NCBI RefSeq assembly: GCF_029867415.1
Contig: NC_081185.1
Location: 28,472,245-28,536,244 of the forward strand
Origin: Vicia villosa
Lineage: Eukaryota; Streptophyta; Magnoliopsida; Fabales; Fabaceae
DNA: 64,000 nucleotides
Direction of reading: 5' to 3'
In this document: in pieces, positions 1-11,560 of the stretch
Layout: each line of letters starts with the position of its first letter
Position numbering within the stretch: the first letter of the stretch is position 1
Program-made: the position numbers and the translations under genes
Notes under the pieces: generated by a model
Told to the model about the DNA's origin: nothing
What the model saw: the letters and a program-made list of their open reading frames with translations, nothing else
The model's database searches: none

Positions 1-1708
1 AACGGTTCGTCACAATCTTTCATCTTCAAGTACAAGACATCTTCATCAGGAAAGTCAAACTTGAGAGATTGATATTCATTAATTGGTTGATGCGTCAAGT
101 GATCGGCGAGAATGCTTCCTTTGACCGCTTTTTGAGCACGATATTCGATGTCATACTCGGATAACAGCATTTGCCATCGGGCAATCCTTCCTATTAAGGC
201 GGGCTTTTCAAAGACATATTTGATCGGATCCATTTTGGAGATTAACCAAGTAGTATTGTTGATCATGTATTGGCGGAGACGTTTTGAAGCCCAAGCCAAA
301 GCACAACACGGTTTTTTCAAGCATGGAGTAACGAGACTCACAATCTGTGAATTTCTTACTCAAGTAATAGATGGCATGCTCCTTCTTACCGGTTTCATCT
401 TGCTGTCCAAGCATACAACCCATGGATTCTTCCAACACGGTAAGGTACATGATTAGTGGTCTTCCTTCAACTGGAGGAATCAGTATTGGTGGTTCTAACA
501 GGTACTCTTTGATACTGTCAAACGCTTTCTGGCAATCTTCAGTCCATACAACCCCTTGATCTTTGCGGAGAAGCTTGAAAATTGGCCCACAAGTAGCAGT
601 CATTTGAGAGATAAATCTGGAGATATAGTTCAATCGTCCGAGAAATCCTCTTACTTGTTTTTCAGTCTTTGGTGCAGGCATCTCTTGAATAGCTCTGACT
701 TTGTCGGGATCTACTTCGATACCTCTTTGGCTGACAATGAAACCCAAGAGTTTTCCAGATCTAACCCCAAAAGTACATTTGTTAGGATTCAAGCGAAGCT
801 GATATTTCCTTAATCGTTGAAACAACTTCAAAAGGTATTCAATATGTTCTTCTTCTGTGCTGGACTTGGCTATCATGTCGTCCACATAAACTTCAATTTC
901 TTTATGCATCATGTCATGAAAGAGAGTAGTCATTGCCCTTTGGTAAGTTGCGCCTGTATTCTTTAATCCAAACGGCATGACTTTGTAGCAAAAGGTACCC
1001 CATGGGGTGATGAAAGATGTCTTCTCCATGTCTTCAGGAGCCATCTTGATCTGATTATAACCGGAGAACCCGTCCATGAAGGAAAAGACGTTGAACTTAG
1101 CGGTGTTATCAACCAACATGTCAATATGTGGTAACGGAAAGTCATCTTTTGGACTGGCCTTGTTCAAGTCACGGTAGTCAACACACATTCTAACTTTGCC
1201 ATCTTTCTTTGGAACTGGCACTATGTTAGCCAACCATTGAGGATACTCAGAGGTGACAAGAAAACCTGCGTCGAGCTGTTTTTGAACTTCCACTTTGATC
1301 TTGTTAGCCATATCAGGGTGAGTCCTTCGCAATTTCTGCTTAACTGGCGGACATTCTGGCTTCAATGGCAAGTAATGCTGAACAATATTGGTATCTAACC
1401 CAGGCATGTCTTGGTAGGACCAGACAAACACGTCAACATATTCTTTGAGAAGGTCTGTCAACTTACTCTTGATATCAGCATCAAGCAGCGATCCAATGGT
1501 CACTTCTTTTTTGTCTTCTTCAGAACCCAAGTTAATCTTTTCTAAAGGCTCTTTGTGAGGCAGAATGGCTCTTTCCTCGTGCTTAAGTAATCGAGAGATC
1601 TCGTCCGGGATCTCCTCTTCTTCCTCTTCTTCGGCTTCGAACACAGGAAACTCAAAGTTGGGAGAGGGCATAGGGTTATTGCATTCAATGGGTTTATCAA
1701 TTGTAAAT
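1..1708 (-). pseudogene. pol: Ogre pol exon: reverse transcriptase and RNase H (frameshifted, truncated by window edge)
   Basis: This is the second exon of the protease-pol reading frame, starting right after a splice acceptor at 1710-1709. An acidic linker (a run of Glu, about 1640-1600) leads into the RT. The catalytic motif YVDDM is at about 893-872 and is preceded by the FMDGFSGYNQI block. The RNase H-like region begins after the YLSKKF motif. The frame runs to a stop at 208, but a single extra base near 312-308, just after LEKT, shifts it. Recognisable RNase H and connection sequence then continues in another frame to base 1. In a living element this enzyme copies the genomic RNA into cDNA inside virus-like particles. 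This copy is dead unless the frameshift is bypassed. Confident as to family. Confidence 0.93.
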
Positions 1709-2073
1709 CTGCACATGTGATTTATATTTATTTCAGAAAATTTATGAATGCAAGAGTGTATGCAGATTTTTTTTGAAAAAGTTTTTTTTTTTTTTTTTTT
1801 TTTATTTTGGTTTTTTAGGATTACCATTTCCAGAAAAAGCCAAAATAAAACACATAGTGTAGGGAATTCAAAATGACACTTTATTTATGATTCATTTTTG
1901 AAACAAAGCCCTAAACACAAACTCATTTGTCTTGGGCAGGACAAAGAGGGAAACTTTTAAAACAAAGCCCTATACACAAAGTTATTTGGGCGGAACATTT
2001 AAAAGCAAAGCCCTATAAAACATCTCTCTGCTTTGGGCAAGGCAGGAGGTCAAAATAACAGCGAGGTGATTAC
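1709..2073 (-). other. Ogre intron between protease and RT
   Basis: The gag-pro frame ends with TAA immediately inside a GT donor (GTAATCACC, GT at 2073-2072). The RT frame opens straight after an AG acceptor (ATGTGCAG, AG at 1710-1709). Removing these 365 bases joins the two frames exactly, with a Lys codon spanning the junction. The intron is T-rich on the plus strand near 1780-1803 (a long A-run in the transcript). An intron at this position is a known feature of Ogre elements; these particular splice sites are inferred from frame continuity and GT-AG ends, not from RNA data. Confidence 0.82.
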
Positions 2074-5000
2074 TTTGAGCGGCGAACAACATTCGGAACG
2101 TCGACAGCCTTCCAGTAGCAACGAACTCCTCTGTGTATTATGTATTCAGGAAAATTCTCTTCAGGATTATCTTCAGTATTGACCGCTGGTCGAGCAGGAT
2201 TTGAAGGTCCTGGTTTGTCAACCTTGTTCTTTGTAGAGTTGAAACGGTCTTCTTCTACTTCTTGAAGAGCATAAGATGAATCACAATCTTCAGAATTTTC
2301 AGGATGTAATTCCCAGTCCTCAGGATGAAGAGACTCATTGTCAGCGACACTTTCTGAGTCAGTTGCGGGACCATCTTCCCCTTCATCTTCAAAAATGGCA
2401 TTTATGTGATAATAACCATCTTCAGGATTGTTAATCTTGGCAGATGCATTGAATCTGAAATCTCCAGTAATTTCAGGTTGCTGAGAAAATTGACAGGGCT
2501 GATAAGCCTCTTCTGGTTGACTATTATATTCAAAGGAATCTCCCCATCCAGTTGGTCGAATATCTTCAATCGCAATCTTTGAACTTTCAGGTGCAGTATA
2601 TTTCACCATATAATCATATTTTCCACTTGGTTGTCCCAAGGTGTCCCAGATTTCTGCAGGAACAGGCTCAGTTTCTTTGCCATTGGATTCTTCTGAAGGA
2701 GGATATGGTTCTTCCTGAGATATATATCCCGAGTCATTGAGATAACATTTCCATTCTTCTTCAGGATCGAGTAAACCTTCTTCGATGCATTCTTCGATAA
2801 GGACATTGACCTCTTGAGGAATTGGATTGAGGAACCCTCCACTAATGAATGTTTCTTTGATCGGACGAAGGGTTTCATCCTTCTTGGTGCAGTTTGAGAA
2901 TGTTGGTGAACATCCGAGACCTGCTCTAGTTTCATTCTTGGTAGGGATCACAACTTGCCCCCAGCCAGTGGTAGTTCCATCTTTCACTACTTTTACCGCC
3001 TCTTTGTAAGAAGAGATCGATGCTTTCTTTTTGGAAGATTCGTCTTCTAAAGAGAGACCTTGGAACTGCGTTCCTTCCACATCATCAGCACCAATGAAAG
3101 AGAAATTGGACAAATGGCTCACCATCAAGGCTTGTTCTCCACTTATCGTTACCAATTTTCCATTTGTTACAAATTTTAACTTTTGATGGAGCGTAGAAGT
3201 CACTGCCCCTGCTTCATGGATCCATGGTCGTCCTAACAGACAACTATAAGCAGCTTGAATGTCCATGACCTGGAAGGTGATTTGAAATGTATGTGGACCA
3301 ATTGTCATGGGAAGGTTGACTTCGCCGATAACAGATTTTCGCGATCCATCAAATGCTTTGACTACTACACCACTGAACTTCATAGGCATTCCTTGGTAAG
3401 ACAAGCGAGCAAGAGTCGTCTTTGGCATCACATTCAAGGAAGATCCGGTGTCTACCAACACATTGGACAAGGAGTCTGACTGACAGTTCATAGAAATGTG
3501 CAAAGCAAGATTGTGATTTTTACCCTCCTCGGGGAGTTCTTCATCACAGAAGCTTAAATTGTTACAAGCAGTTATGTTGGCTATTATCCCATCAAAATGG
3601 TCAACAGTCACATGATGATCTACAAAAGCTTGATCCAAGACCTTCATCAGGGCTTCCCTGTGGGCTTCAGAGTTTAAAAGCAATGAAAGTATCGAGATCT
3701 TCGAAGGAGTCTGCATAAGCTGATCCACAATCTTATATTCACTTCTTTTGATAAGTTTCAAAATTTCATCAAAGTCAGGATTGACATTGGTTCCACTGGA
3801 TTGACCACCATTAGTGTTTGTATTACTGACAGGAATTTCTACAGGATTCCCTACCGGTGTATCAACAGGATTTTGTCCGGTAGCAGGAGCAACAGGCTGC
3901 TTTGGAGGTAGTGGAGTATACACACGTCCACTTCTTGTTACTCGACTCACATCAGCGATGTTCACGACAGATGAAAGAGTAGGCAGAGAAACTTCTTGTC
4001 CATTCTTTATCATTGTAGCATTGTAGTTGTATGGAACTGCCTTGTCAGAGTCATAAGGAACAGGTCCAGGTAGACAAATGATCAAAGGAGCAGTAGGAAC
4101 CTTCGGCTTGTTGTAAGTAACTTCCACGCGCTCAGGCATGTTGAAATGAGGAACGATGACGTTAACTGTAGGCATTTCCGAGTTGATATCTGAGACTAAA
4201 AGCTCATGCGGATAACATCCTATCATGTTAACTTCATTTTCATCCCTATTTCGGTAGATCTGAATAGTACCATTATCCAACAGTACTTGGAGATCTCTTC
4301 TCACAATCGAACATCCATGAGGATCTACCCAACATATGCTACAGGAACCGTATTGATGCTGGCGAAAACTCGGCCCTCGACAGAGAGCGGCGTGCATTTG
4401 TACCAAATCGGCTCTTGAGAAATTGATATTATAGACTCGGTACGGACCAGGACATCCGTACACCATGTTTACAACATGCCCTCCATGATTGGGCAGCGGA
4501 TTTGCTTGCACATTAGGATTCAAATTTTTGAAAGAGAGGAGATTAGATCTAACCAACCTCTGAACTTCATATTTCAAGGCTATGCAATGCTCAAGATCAT
4601 GGCCAGGTGCTCCTTGATGATAAGGGCATGAGACCTCAGCTTTGTACCACCATGGGAGTTTCTCAGGTACTGGTGGTGGTGCTTTAGTTTGAACAAGACC
4701 TCTTTCAATCAAAGCAGGGTACAATTATGTGTAGGTCATTGGAATCGGATCAAACTGTGGAGCTCTTTGCACACGATTCTGATTATTGTTAAACTGCTGA
4801 GCCTGTGGTCGAGGCTGTTGTTGTTGAAACTGCGGAGTAAACCCCGGATTCGGTGCGGTGTTAACGGCTGGTGCAATAGCAGCAACCTGTTATTGACGAT
4901 TGACATTTCCTCTTGGCCTCCCTTGGGATACCATGTCAACACTTTGTTCCTTCTTCTTTTGGAAACCACTTCCGAACTTTTTGGTTCCACTTGAAGATCC

Positions 5001-6091
5001 ACCTTCTTTAGTTAGGCGTCCGGTTCGGACTCCTTCTTCTAAACGCATACCCATGTTTACCATTTCGGTGAAATCACTTGGAGCACTAGCAATCACGCGT
5101 TCATAATAAAACGGACTGAGAGTATTCAAGAAGATCTTTGTCATCTCTTTCTCTTTTAACGGTGGATTAATCTGAGCAGCAGTTTCTCTCCATCGTTGGG
5201 CATACTCTTTGAAAGCTTCATGGTCTTTCTGAGCCATGGATCGGAGCTGATCTCTGTCCGGAGCCATATCCGAGTTATACTTGTATTGTCGGACAAAGGC
5301 CTCACCTAGGTCATTGAATGTTCGAATATTAGTGCTATCCAAGCCTGTGTACCACTTCAGTGCGGCACCAGTTAAACTGTCTTGAAAGTAATGGATAAGC
5401 AACTGATTATTATCTGCATAAGTAGACATCTTCCTGGCATACATCACAAGATGGCTTTGTGGACAAGAACTACCTTTGTACTTCTCAAAGTCTGGGACCT
5501 TGAATTTAGCAGGTATTTGTACACTGGGAACCAAACATAGCTCCTGGGCATTCTTCCCAAACAAATTTTTCCACGGATAGCTTTAACTTCCAACTGCATC
5601 TTGTTAAACTGCTCTTGGAGATCTCCCACAAGATTACGCTGATTTGTGCTATCACCTTGATCATGATAAATCTCATTGCCATCGTAGGGAACTGTGTGAA
5701 CCGTAGGGGTCGGAACCGTCATAGTGGGTTGAGAAAGTGCCATAGTGATTTGGGAAAAAGTTACCCCTGAATGTGGAATAAACGCCGAACCCTGTGCAGC
5801 AGGCGCTTCAGTTGTGGTTGTTTGAACCCCAGAGAAATTATGGCGAAAACCTGTACCAAAGCTGAAAGGCGGGCCCCAACCTTCTGGCATGGAGAAAGAT
5901 GGAATACCGAACGCAACTGTAGAAACTGGAGTAGTGACTTCAGATGTTACCGCTGCTTGACTATTAGGTGGCGGCGGCTGATTCTGTGGGGCCATTAAGG
6001 AGTCAACCAGAGTAGTGAGACTTTCCAATTTTTCCTGAAGAGTGGTCACTGTACCACGAAGCTCAATATTCTCTTGTTCAGAGTGTTCCAT
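2074..6091 (-). pseudogene. gag-pro: Ogre gag-protease ORF with one frameshift and two premature stops
   Basis: The frame starts at ATG 6091 and has the Pro/Gln-rich Gag N-terminus. The capsid-like retrotransposon Gag domain is at about 5560-5000 (motifs ALKWYTGL, AFKEYAQRWRE). A compact Cys/His knuckle, CPYHQ-x4-H-x4-C, lies at about 4630-4580. The aspartic protease core follows, with LVDTGSSLNV near 3470-3440 and a downstream LLGRPWIHEAGAV block. It ends at the splice donor of the intron. Three lesions are visible: a 1-base change in an A-run near 5570, a TAA at about 4890 in a Gln-rich stretch, and a TAA at about 4725 just before the LYPAL motif. Gag forms the particle shell and the protease matures the polyprotein. 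The long linker between Gag and protease is typical of Tat elements. Confidence 0.92.
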
Positions 6092-6421
6092 TACTCTTCT
6101 TCTGCTTGAACGAGTATTGTATCTGTGATCTGATTGTGAGCGCGGTCGAGAAACTTTGAGACGCGACAGCTTGACGATCTAATGGAGAAAGATCCAAAAG
6201 ATGAGACTCTATACAACAGACTCGATAGGCAGAATGATGTATGTAAAAAGAAATTTATGATTTTTCCAAATATTTTAAAGATTATTTTCTTGCAAACATT
6301 TGAACACAAACAAATCTTTTATTCATTCATCATTTTTTTTATTGCAATAATGGGAAATGTTACAACATTGGAGCGTAGCTCCTTACAAAAGCAAATGATA
6401 AATAAAAAAGCTAAACAAATC
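6092..6421 (-). other. Spacer between Ogre ORF1 and gag
   Basis: About 330 bases separate the ORF1 stop (6422) from the gag start (6091). I see no open frame supported by homology here. The spacing means gag is not fused to ORF1, so it needs re-initiation, internal entry or a spliced transcript. Confidence 0.6.
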
Positions 6422-7945
6422 CTAAGCATCTTCATCAGACGAAGAACCAAATGCATTGTGCAGCTTGAGCTTCATGATTTCTTTCCCATAGTAAGCTTTC
6501 AACTCGGCCTTTTCAATCTTCAGCTTGTCAACAATATTCTTCCAATCATCAGGAGTCGGAGTGTTGCTTGTCGAGCCTTCAAGATTTTTCTTGCTTTCTT
6601 TGATGTACCTCTTGATTGCAGCGTCTTTCTGACGAATCTTCTCATCTTTACTCATGAGCCATCCATCTTGATAATAGAGAGTTTCTTCGTGATCTTTCAC
6701 TCTTTTCTTCAACTTTCTATTTTCCACCTCAGTGCTACGAAACTTTTCTTCCCAAGCATCTTTTTCTGTCCTCATTTTAGCCAAAGTGTCTTGGTATTCC
6801 TCCATAGTGGGAATGTTGGGTCGTTGAGACACTGCAGGAAACATGGGTTTTTCATAAGCATAAGGCATTTGAAACTCTTTTGCTCTTTTCTTTACCCAGC
6901 AGGTGTAGGCGTCCATGGAAATGCAATTTCTTTCCTCGCCTTTTTCTTTCCATCGGACGTCGTACCAAGCTCTCACCATTCTTGCTTTCAACCTTTTAGG
7001 ATTATCCCCTTCTCGGTAGAAGTATCCTTCCACTGAGGGACCAACAGGTTTAACTGAATTTGCATACCCGAGTTGTCGTCGGGCTAGGACCGGATTATAG
7101 TTAATTCCTCCTTGTGTACCAATGAGGGGTACGTTGGCGAACTCTCCACAACTATCAATGGTTTCTGTACCACAGCGAGCCAAGGTATACCAATGAATAT
7201 CATTATTAGTAAGAGACATAAGTCTTCGAGGCCAACGCAAACCTTCTCGGTTTTCCGTGAAAATAGGAGACTCAGGTAAGTGTGAAACAATCCATTTGAA
7301 CAACAAAGGTGCACAACATACAATGATTCCACCGCCTTGGCGATTCCTATGATGGACAGAGAAATACATGTCACCAAGCAAAGTCGGAACAGGATTTCCA
7401 ATCAGAAAGATCTTTATGGCATTGATATCAACAAAGTTGTCGACATTGGGAAACAGAACCAACCCATAGATGAGCAAGGCTAGTATAGCTTCAAAAGCTA
7501 TCATGCTACCAGTTTCAATGAAATCAAAGGCTTTCTTTATTAGGAAGTGTGAAGTTAAACCCGGGAGGTTTCCTTTGGTAGTCCAATTACTCTCTACTTC
7601 AGACTTTTTCATGTGGATACTTGCTGCAATGACGTGTGACTTAGGAATGGCTTCCAAACCATTGAAGGGTATTTTGTCAGACACAGGAATACCCAAAAGA
7701 TTGGCATATTCTTCCAAGGTCGGTACCAACTGGTAGTCTGGAAAGGTGAAACACCGGTAGACGGGATCATAGAACTGAACCAGAGTTTTGAGAAGTCCTT
7801 CATCAACATGAGTGTTCAAAATAGGCAAAAGCTTTCCATAACTTTTCCTAAAATTACAAGGATCTTGTACAGAAGATGCTAACTCTATCAGTTTTTCCAC
7901 ATCAGGCGCTTTGAAACCGTACTTTTTGGTATACCTTTTTTCCAT
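6422..7945 (-). CDS. Ogre ORF1 protein, 507 aa, intact
   Basis: An uninterrupted frame with ATG at 7945, about 800 bases downstream of the PBS, is the first ORF of the element. This position and size match the extra ORF found only in Ogre-type Tat elements; its function is unknown. Residues about 10-300 form a globular, mostly helical region, with motifs such as FPDYQLVPTLEEYANLLGIP and a hydrophobic stretch FEAILALLIYGLVLF. It resembles plant mobile-domain-like proteins annotated in many legume transposon proteins; this resemblance is from memory. Residues about 360-490 are Lys/Glu-rich and probably coiled coil. No signal peptide is evident. It is the only long undamaged frame in element A, while the downstream genes are broken. 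The alternative is a captured host protein domain, which may be its ultimate origin. Confidence 0.85.
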   Translation of the reverse strand: MEKRYTKKYGFKAPDVEKLIELASSVQDPCNFRKSYGKLLPILNTHVDEGLLKTLVQFYDPVYRCFTFPDYQLVPTLEEYANLLGIPVSDKIPFNGLEAIPKSHVIAASIHMKKSEVESNWTTKGNLPGLTSHFLIKKAFDFIETGSMIAFEAILALLIYGLVLFPNVDNFVDINAIKIFLIGNPVPTLLGDMYFSVHHRNRQGGGIIVCCAPLLFKWIVSHLPESPIFTENREGLRWPRRLMSLTNNDIHWYTLARCGTETIDSCGEFANVPLIGTQGGINYNPVLARRQLGYANSVKPVGPSVEGYFYREGDNPKRLKARMVRAWYDVRWKEKGEERNCISMDAYTCWVKKRAKEFQMPYAYEKPMFPAVSQRPNIPTMEEYQDTLAKMRTEKDAWEEKFRSTEVENRKLKKRVKDHEETLYYQDGWLMSKDEKIRQKDAAIKRYIKESKKNLEGSTSNTPTPDDWKNIVDKLKIEKAELKAYYGKEIMKLKLHNAFGSSSDEDA

Positions 7946-8750
7946 AACTTAATCCTATAATGTTTGCAAAGAAAATTCTCTAAATTTTTTTGGAAAAATC
8001 ATGTTTTTTATGGAAGAAGACGGGTTTTTTAATGAATGTATGAATGCATGGATGCATGGATGCCACATATTCAAACATGGTAAAGCAAACATGGTAGTTC
8101 AAACATGGTAACACTAACATGGTACTACAAACATGGTACACAAACATGGTAACGCAAACATGGTAACGCATAGGTTCAAAGGTCCAAAGTCACGAGCATG
8201 AGGTCAGAGAACCAAAAATGGGATAGTTCTAGTTAATCACCTGCACAATATGTTCTACTGATACGTCAGAGTCTACATTTTTCTTTCGGATATTACCGGC
8301 TTTCCACAATTAAACTCATGAGCCAGCAATATTCTCAAGAAAAACTCGTCTGAGTGTGGTTCTCCGCATGACAACTAATCCAAGTCTTCACCTGAATAGT
8401 TTCTGCACCACAACCTAATAAGGCCAGGATGGGTTGGGGTTCTACGGCCAACTCAGCTTCTACAGTTCAATGAAAGTAATAATGTCTTCGCTACGAAACA
8501 TGCTAAACATATATTACCAACAAGGAACCTCCACTGAGCGGAAGGATTCTCACGTGCGCCTGCACATGACTATACCCTCCACCTAATTTCTTATGTGTAC
8601 TTAATCCGGGTTAGGATTTGTCCATAATGTATCACTTGTAACAGAACCACACAAGTAACAGAACCAGAACCATACATGTAACAAAAAAAAAATGAAATGA
8701 AAAATAAAGCAAATAGAATTAACCCTTCCTTTGGAAACATTAAAAAGATG
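7946..8750 (-). other. Leader (5' untranslated region) of element A
   Basis: About 800 bases lie between PBS and ORF1, with no supported coding frame. The stretch 8070-8175 is a short degenerate tandem repeat built on AACATGGTA every 12-16 bases (see separate entry). The rest is unique-looking. Confidence 0.7.
8070..8175. repeat. Degenerate minisatellite built on AACATGGTA
   Basis: The core AACATGGTA recurs about seven times with short variable linkers, in the leader of element A. It is read directly from the sequence. Confidence 0.85.
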
Positions 8751-8769
8751 GTCCCCAGTGAAGTCGCCA
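8751..8769 (-). other. Primer binding site of element A
   Basis: On the minus strand the sequence is TGGCGACTTCACTGGGGAC, lying 6 bases after the 5' LTR terminus. It begins TGG as expected for pairing with a tRNA 3' CCA end. Element E2 has the closely related TGGCGACTCTGCTGGGGA and E0 has TGGCAACTCTGCTGGGGA. Ogre elements are known to prime from a tRNA-Arg-type end; I have not verified which tRNA matches here. Confidence 0.85.
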
Positions 8770-10517
8770 TTTTTCTGTCGCGGGCGAAAAATCGTTGTCT
8801 TTTTTCGGGATGAGACACCTGATGCCTTCTTTGGGCTCGAGTGCTCAAAAAAATGATTTTTCTTTTGTTCCGACCAAACTTTTTATTGTTTCCAAAGGAG
8901 GAAAAGGAAAAAAGCTGCAATAACCTAAAAGTGGGGGGAGAGATCTTTGGGTAAGAGGGTTGGTTATACGAAGGGAAGGTATTAGCACCCAACGTATCTA
9001 TAGTACTCTATAGGTTTCTTTGCTTTGTCTTTCATTCCATGTTATTGAGAGGTTCTTGTGAGAAAGAGGTGGGACCTAAAGTGTTTGTTTGATTATGCTC
9101 GCAAAGATCATCGCGATCCTCTGCATACATATCCCTTAGAGGGAATCAGAGCATCTGTAGCTCGGGGTCTACGGGTGCTAAGGTTTGAATGGTTTGAGGG
9201 AGAAGTTTTGCTCGCCAAGGATACGACCTTGTGCCTACGTATTCTCAAAGGGATGTTGAGAAAGTCAGAGCAATCGTAGTTCCCACTTATGCTAGTGGAA
9301 GCAAAGGATAAGAGACAAATGTCATCTCAATGCTCGATGTATCTAATATATATCATCACATACATCTGTTTGATTTTTTTTGTTTGTTTAACCAGCCTTG
9401 TGGCAAAAACTTTCAATGAACAAGCACGAAGCCCAATAGGAGGCTATGGGGAACCTAGTGTTGTACTAAGTTGAACAAGCACACATATCACACATATGAA
9501 CAAACATGAACAAGTATGAACAAACATGCACAGGTATGAACAATTATATATATGACAAAGTGTGTGTATATAATGGAGTTTATGAAGGAAATATACCTGT
9601 AGGCATGATCCATTTGTATACACGGGGGCTCGGGACTTATACTCGAGGAGAGGTCCACTTGAATTTATTCAAAGCTATGTAAACAGGTATTTACAAAGGG
9701 CTTGGGAATTATACCTACATGGAGGCCCATGGTATATTTTTGGGAAGATTTAAAGAAAAACCTTCATTTTTGGTTTGTTACTCAAAGTTTAGAAAAACAG
9801 ATTGAGATATGTACAAAAATGTGTGTGTACAATGAAAGACCTAATTTCATGTACAGGAATGGGTATGTACAAAAGGGGCTTGGGACTTATACCTACATGG
9901 AGGCCCGTGGTATATTTACAAAACATGGTTGATTGTTTTATTTACAGACGCGTCGTTTGAAAAACTGTTTGAAAGTTTTTGTTTTTGAAAGAGTTTTCTG
10001 TATAAAGAAAAACTGTAAAAAAGGAAAAAAGGAGTGGGTCTTATACTCTCTAATATTCGAGAGGCCCCACATCGTTTTGAAAATCAATTGATCAATTAAA
10101 AAGATTTAATAAATAGTTTCAAAAAGAAATGGTTTATCGTCTTTGAAAAGAATCGCGATCGCTTGTTTTAAATCGGTTTGAATTTTGAAAGGAGTCAAAT
10201 TAATCAAGATAAACAAAAAGATTATCTTCAATTAACACTTAGATGATCAGGGTTTGCTCAAAAAATATTTACAAGTGATTAAGTTTGAAAATCAAATGAA
10301 AAATAATATTTAAAAGTATTAAAAATACTTAAAAATAAGTCATTTTAAACCTATTTAAAAATGTATCAAATAAATATTTTTTGATGATTTTTTTTTATAT
10401 TCTTAAAATATATGTGTTAAACAAGAAGTGTGTAAAAAATGAATGAAAAATGAATTAATTTGATGTGTTAAATAATTAAATGAAGTTGTAAAAGAAAAAT
10501 GAAAGAAAAATAGTTGT

Positions 10518-10600
10518 AAAAAAAATGTTTTAGTCCCTAAGGGTGTTGAACCCGTGACCTTATGCTCACCACTCAAAAACTTAGCCAACTGGACCACGCG
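10518..10600 (-). other. tRNA-like (Pol III-like) unit in the element A LTR
   Basis: On the minus strand an A-box-like TTGGCTAAG (complement around 10580-10588) is followed 36 bases later by a B-box-like GGTTCAACACC (complement of 10542-10552). A run of eight T (10525-10518) comes 17 bases after that. The flanks resemble tRNA D-arm and T-arm sequence. The acceptor stem is not convincing, so this is not a functional tRNA gene. It has the same sense as the LTR. Confidence 0.6.
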
Positions 10601-11547
10601 CGTGGTCTGTTTAACACTTGCAACGAATTTGTTATATTTTTGAATCAATTTCTAATTTCAGTTTCAAAATATGGCGCCAAGAACACATGAACAATTTGAA
10701 TTTGAAAATTCTGAAAACTGGATTGTTTTGATCAAGTGAATAGCCTATCTTGCTCGATTTTCCACAAGGAACATGATGGTACCATTTAATTTCATTTATT
10801 TTCACTCTAAGATCATTAATTTTCTGATGAACATGAAGAACCCTAATTCTATGATTCAATCGGAAATCGTGTATGTGCAAGATAAATAGCAATTGATTGA
10901 GGGTTAATGATCCTCATGTGTGCAGAAATGAGATGGTATGTTCATATTTCATTCATGATGCATGATTCATAGAGTTTGAAGTTCAAGTAGCTTACCTTCA
11001 AAAACGGCAAAAGTGAGAATCGAATTCTGCAAATGAGGAGTTCCAGTTGTTGTTTCTTGATCTGAACACCTTCAGTGGACCTTATGGAACATGTTTGGAT
11101 GCCTGGAACAATTTGAAAACCTCTTGATCAATCCATGGTACTCGATCTGCAGTATGGTTCAAGTGAGGATCAAGCTTAGTGATTTTGGTGTTTCAGATCA
11201 TGTATGATGGTTGGAACAGTTCATATGAAGTATATGGATGATGTTTAGAAGGTTAGTTTGGACAGAATTTGCTTGGTATGGATTTTGGCATGATAAGGCT
11301 AGTGTTATGCATATTTGGAGGTGAGATGATGATTCTGAGTTTTGGGATGATTTGAGGTGTGTGAATGGTTCAAACACATCATATATGATGTTTATGAGAT
11401 GTTAGAATCATTACTTTGGCCAGAACTTCAAGGGTTTGGAGGTTGGGATTTCTTCCTCACTTTGAAACTTAAAACTTGCAATTCAAGAAAGAAAGAGAAA
11501 ACCTATCTTTTGTGAGGTTTTGGTGTGATTTTGAATGGAGTTTGGAC

Positions 11548-11560
11548 CTCTATTTATAGG
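11548..11560 (-). promoter_or_regulatory. TATA box of the element A LTR
   Basis: On the minus strand the sequence reads CCTATAAATAGAG, a strong plant TATA box about 1.6 kb into the LTR. Transcription should start about 30 bases downstream, near 11520, which places the U3/R border there. Confidence 0.75.

Noticed and set aside
6182..7036. 284-codon plus-strand frame
   Set aside because: It lies antisense to the well-supported Ogre ORF1 and has no recognisable domain; a shadow frame.
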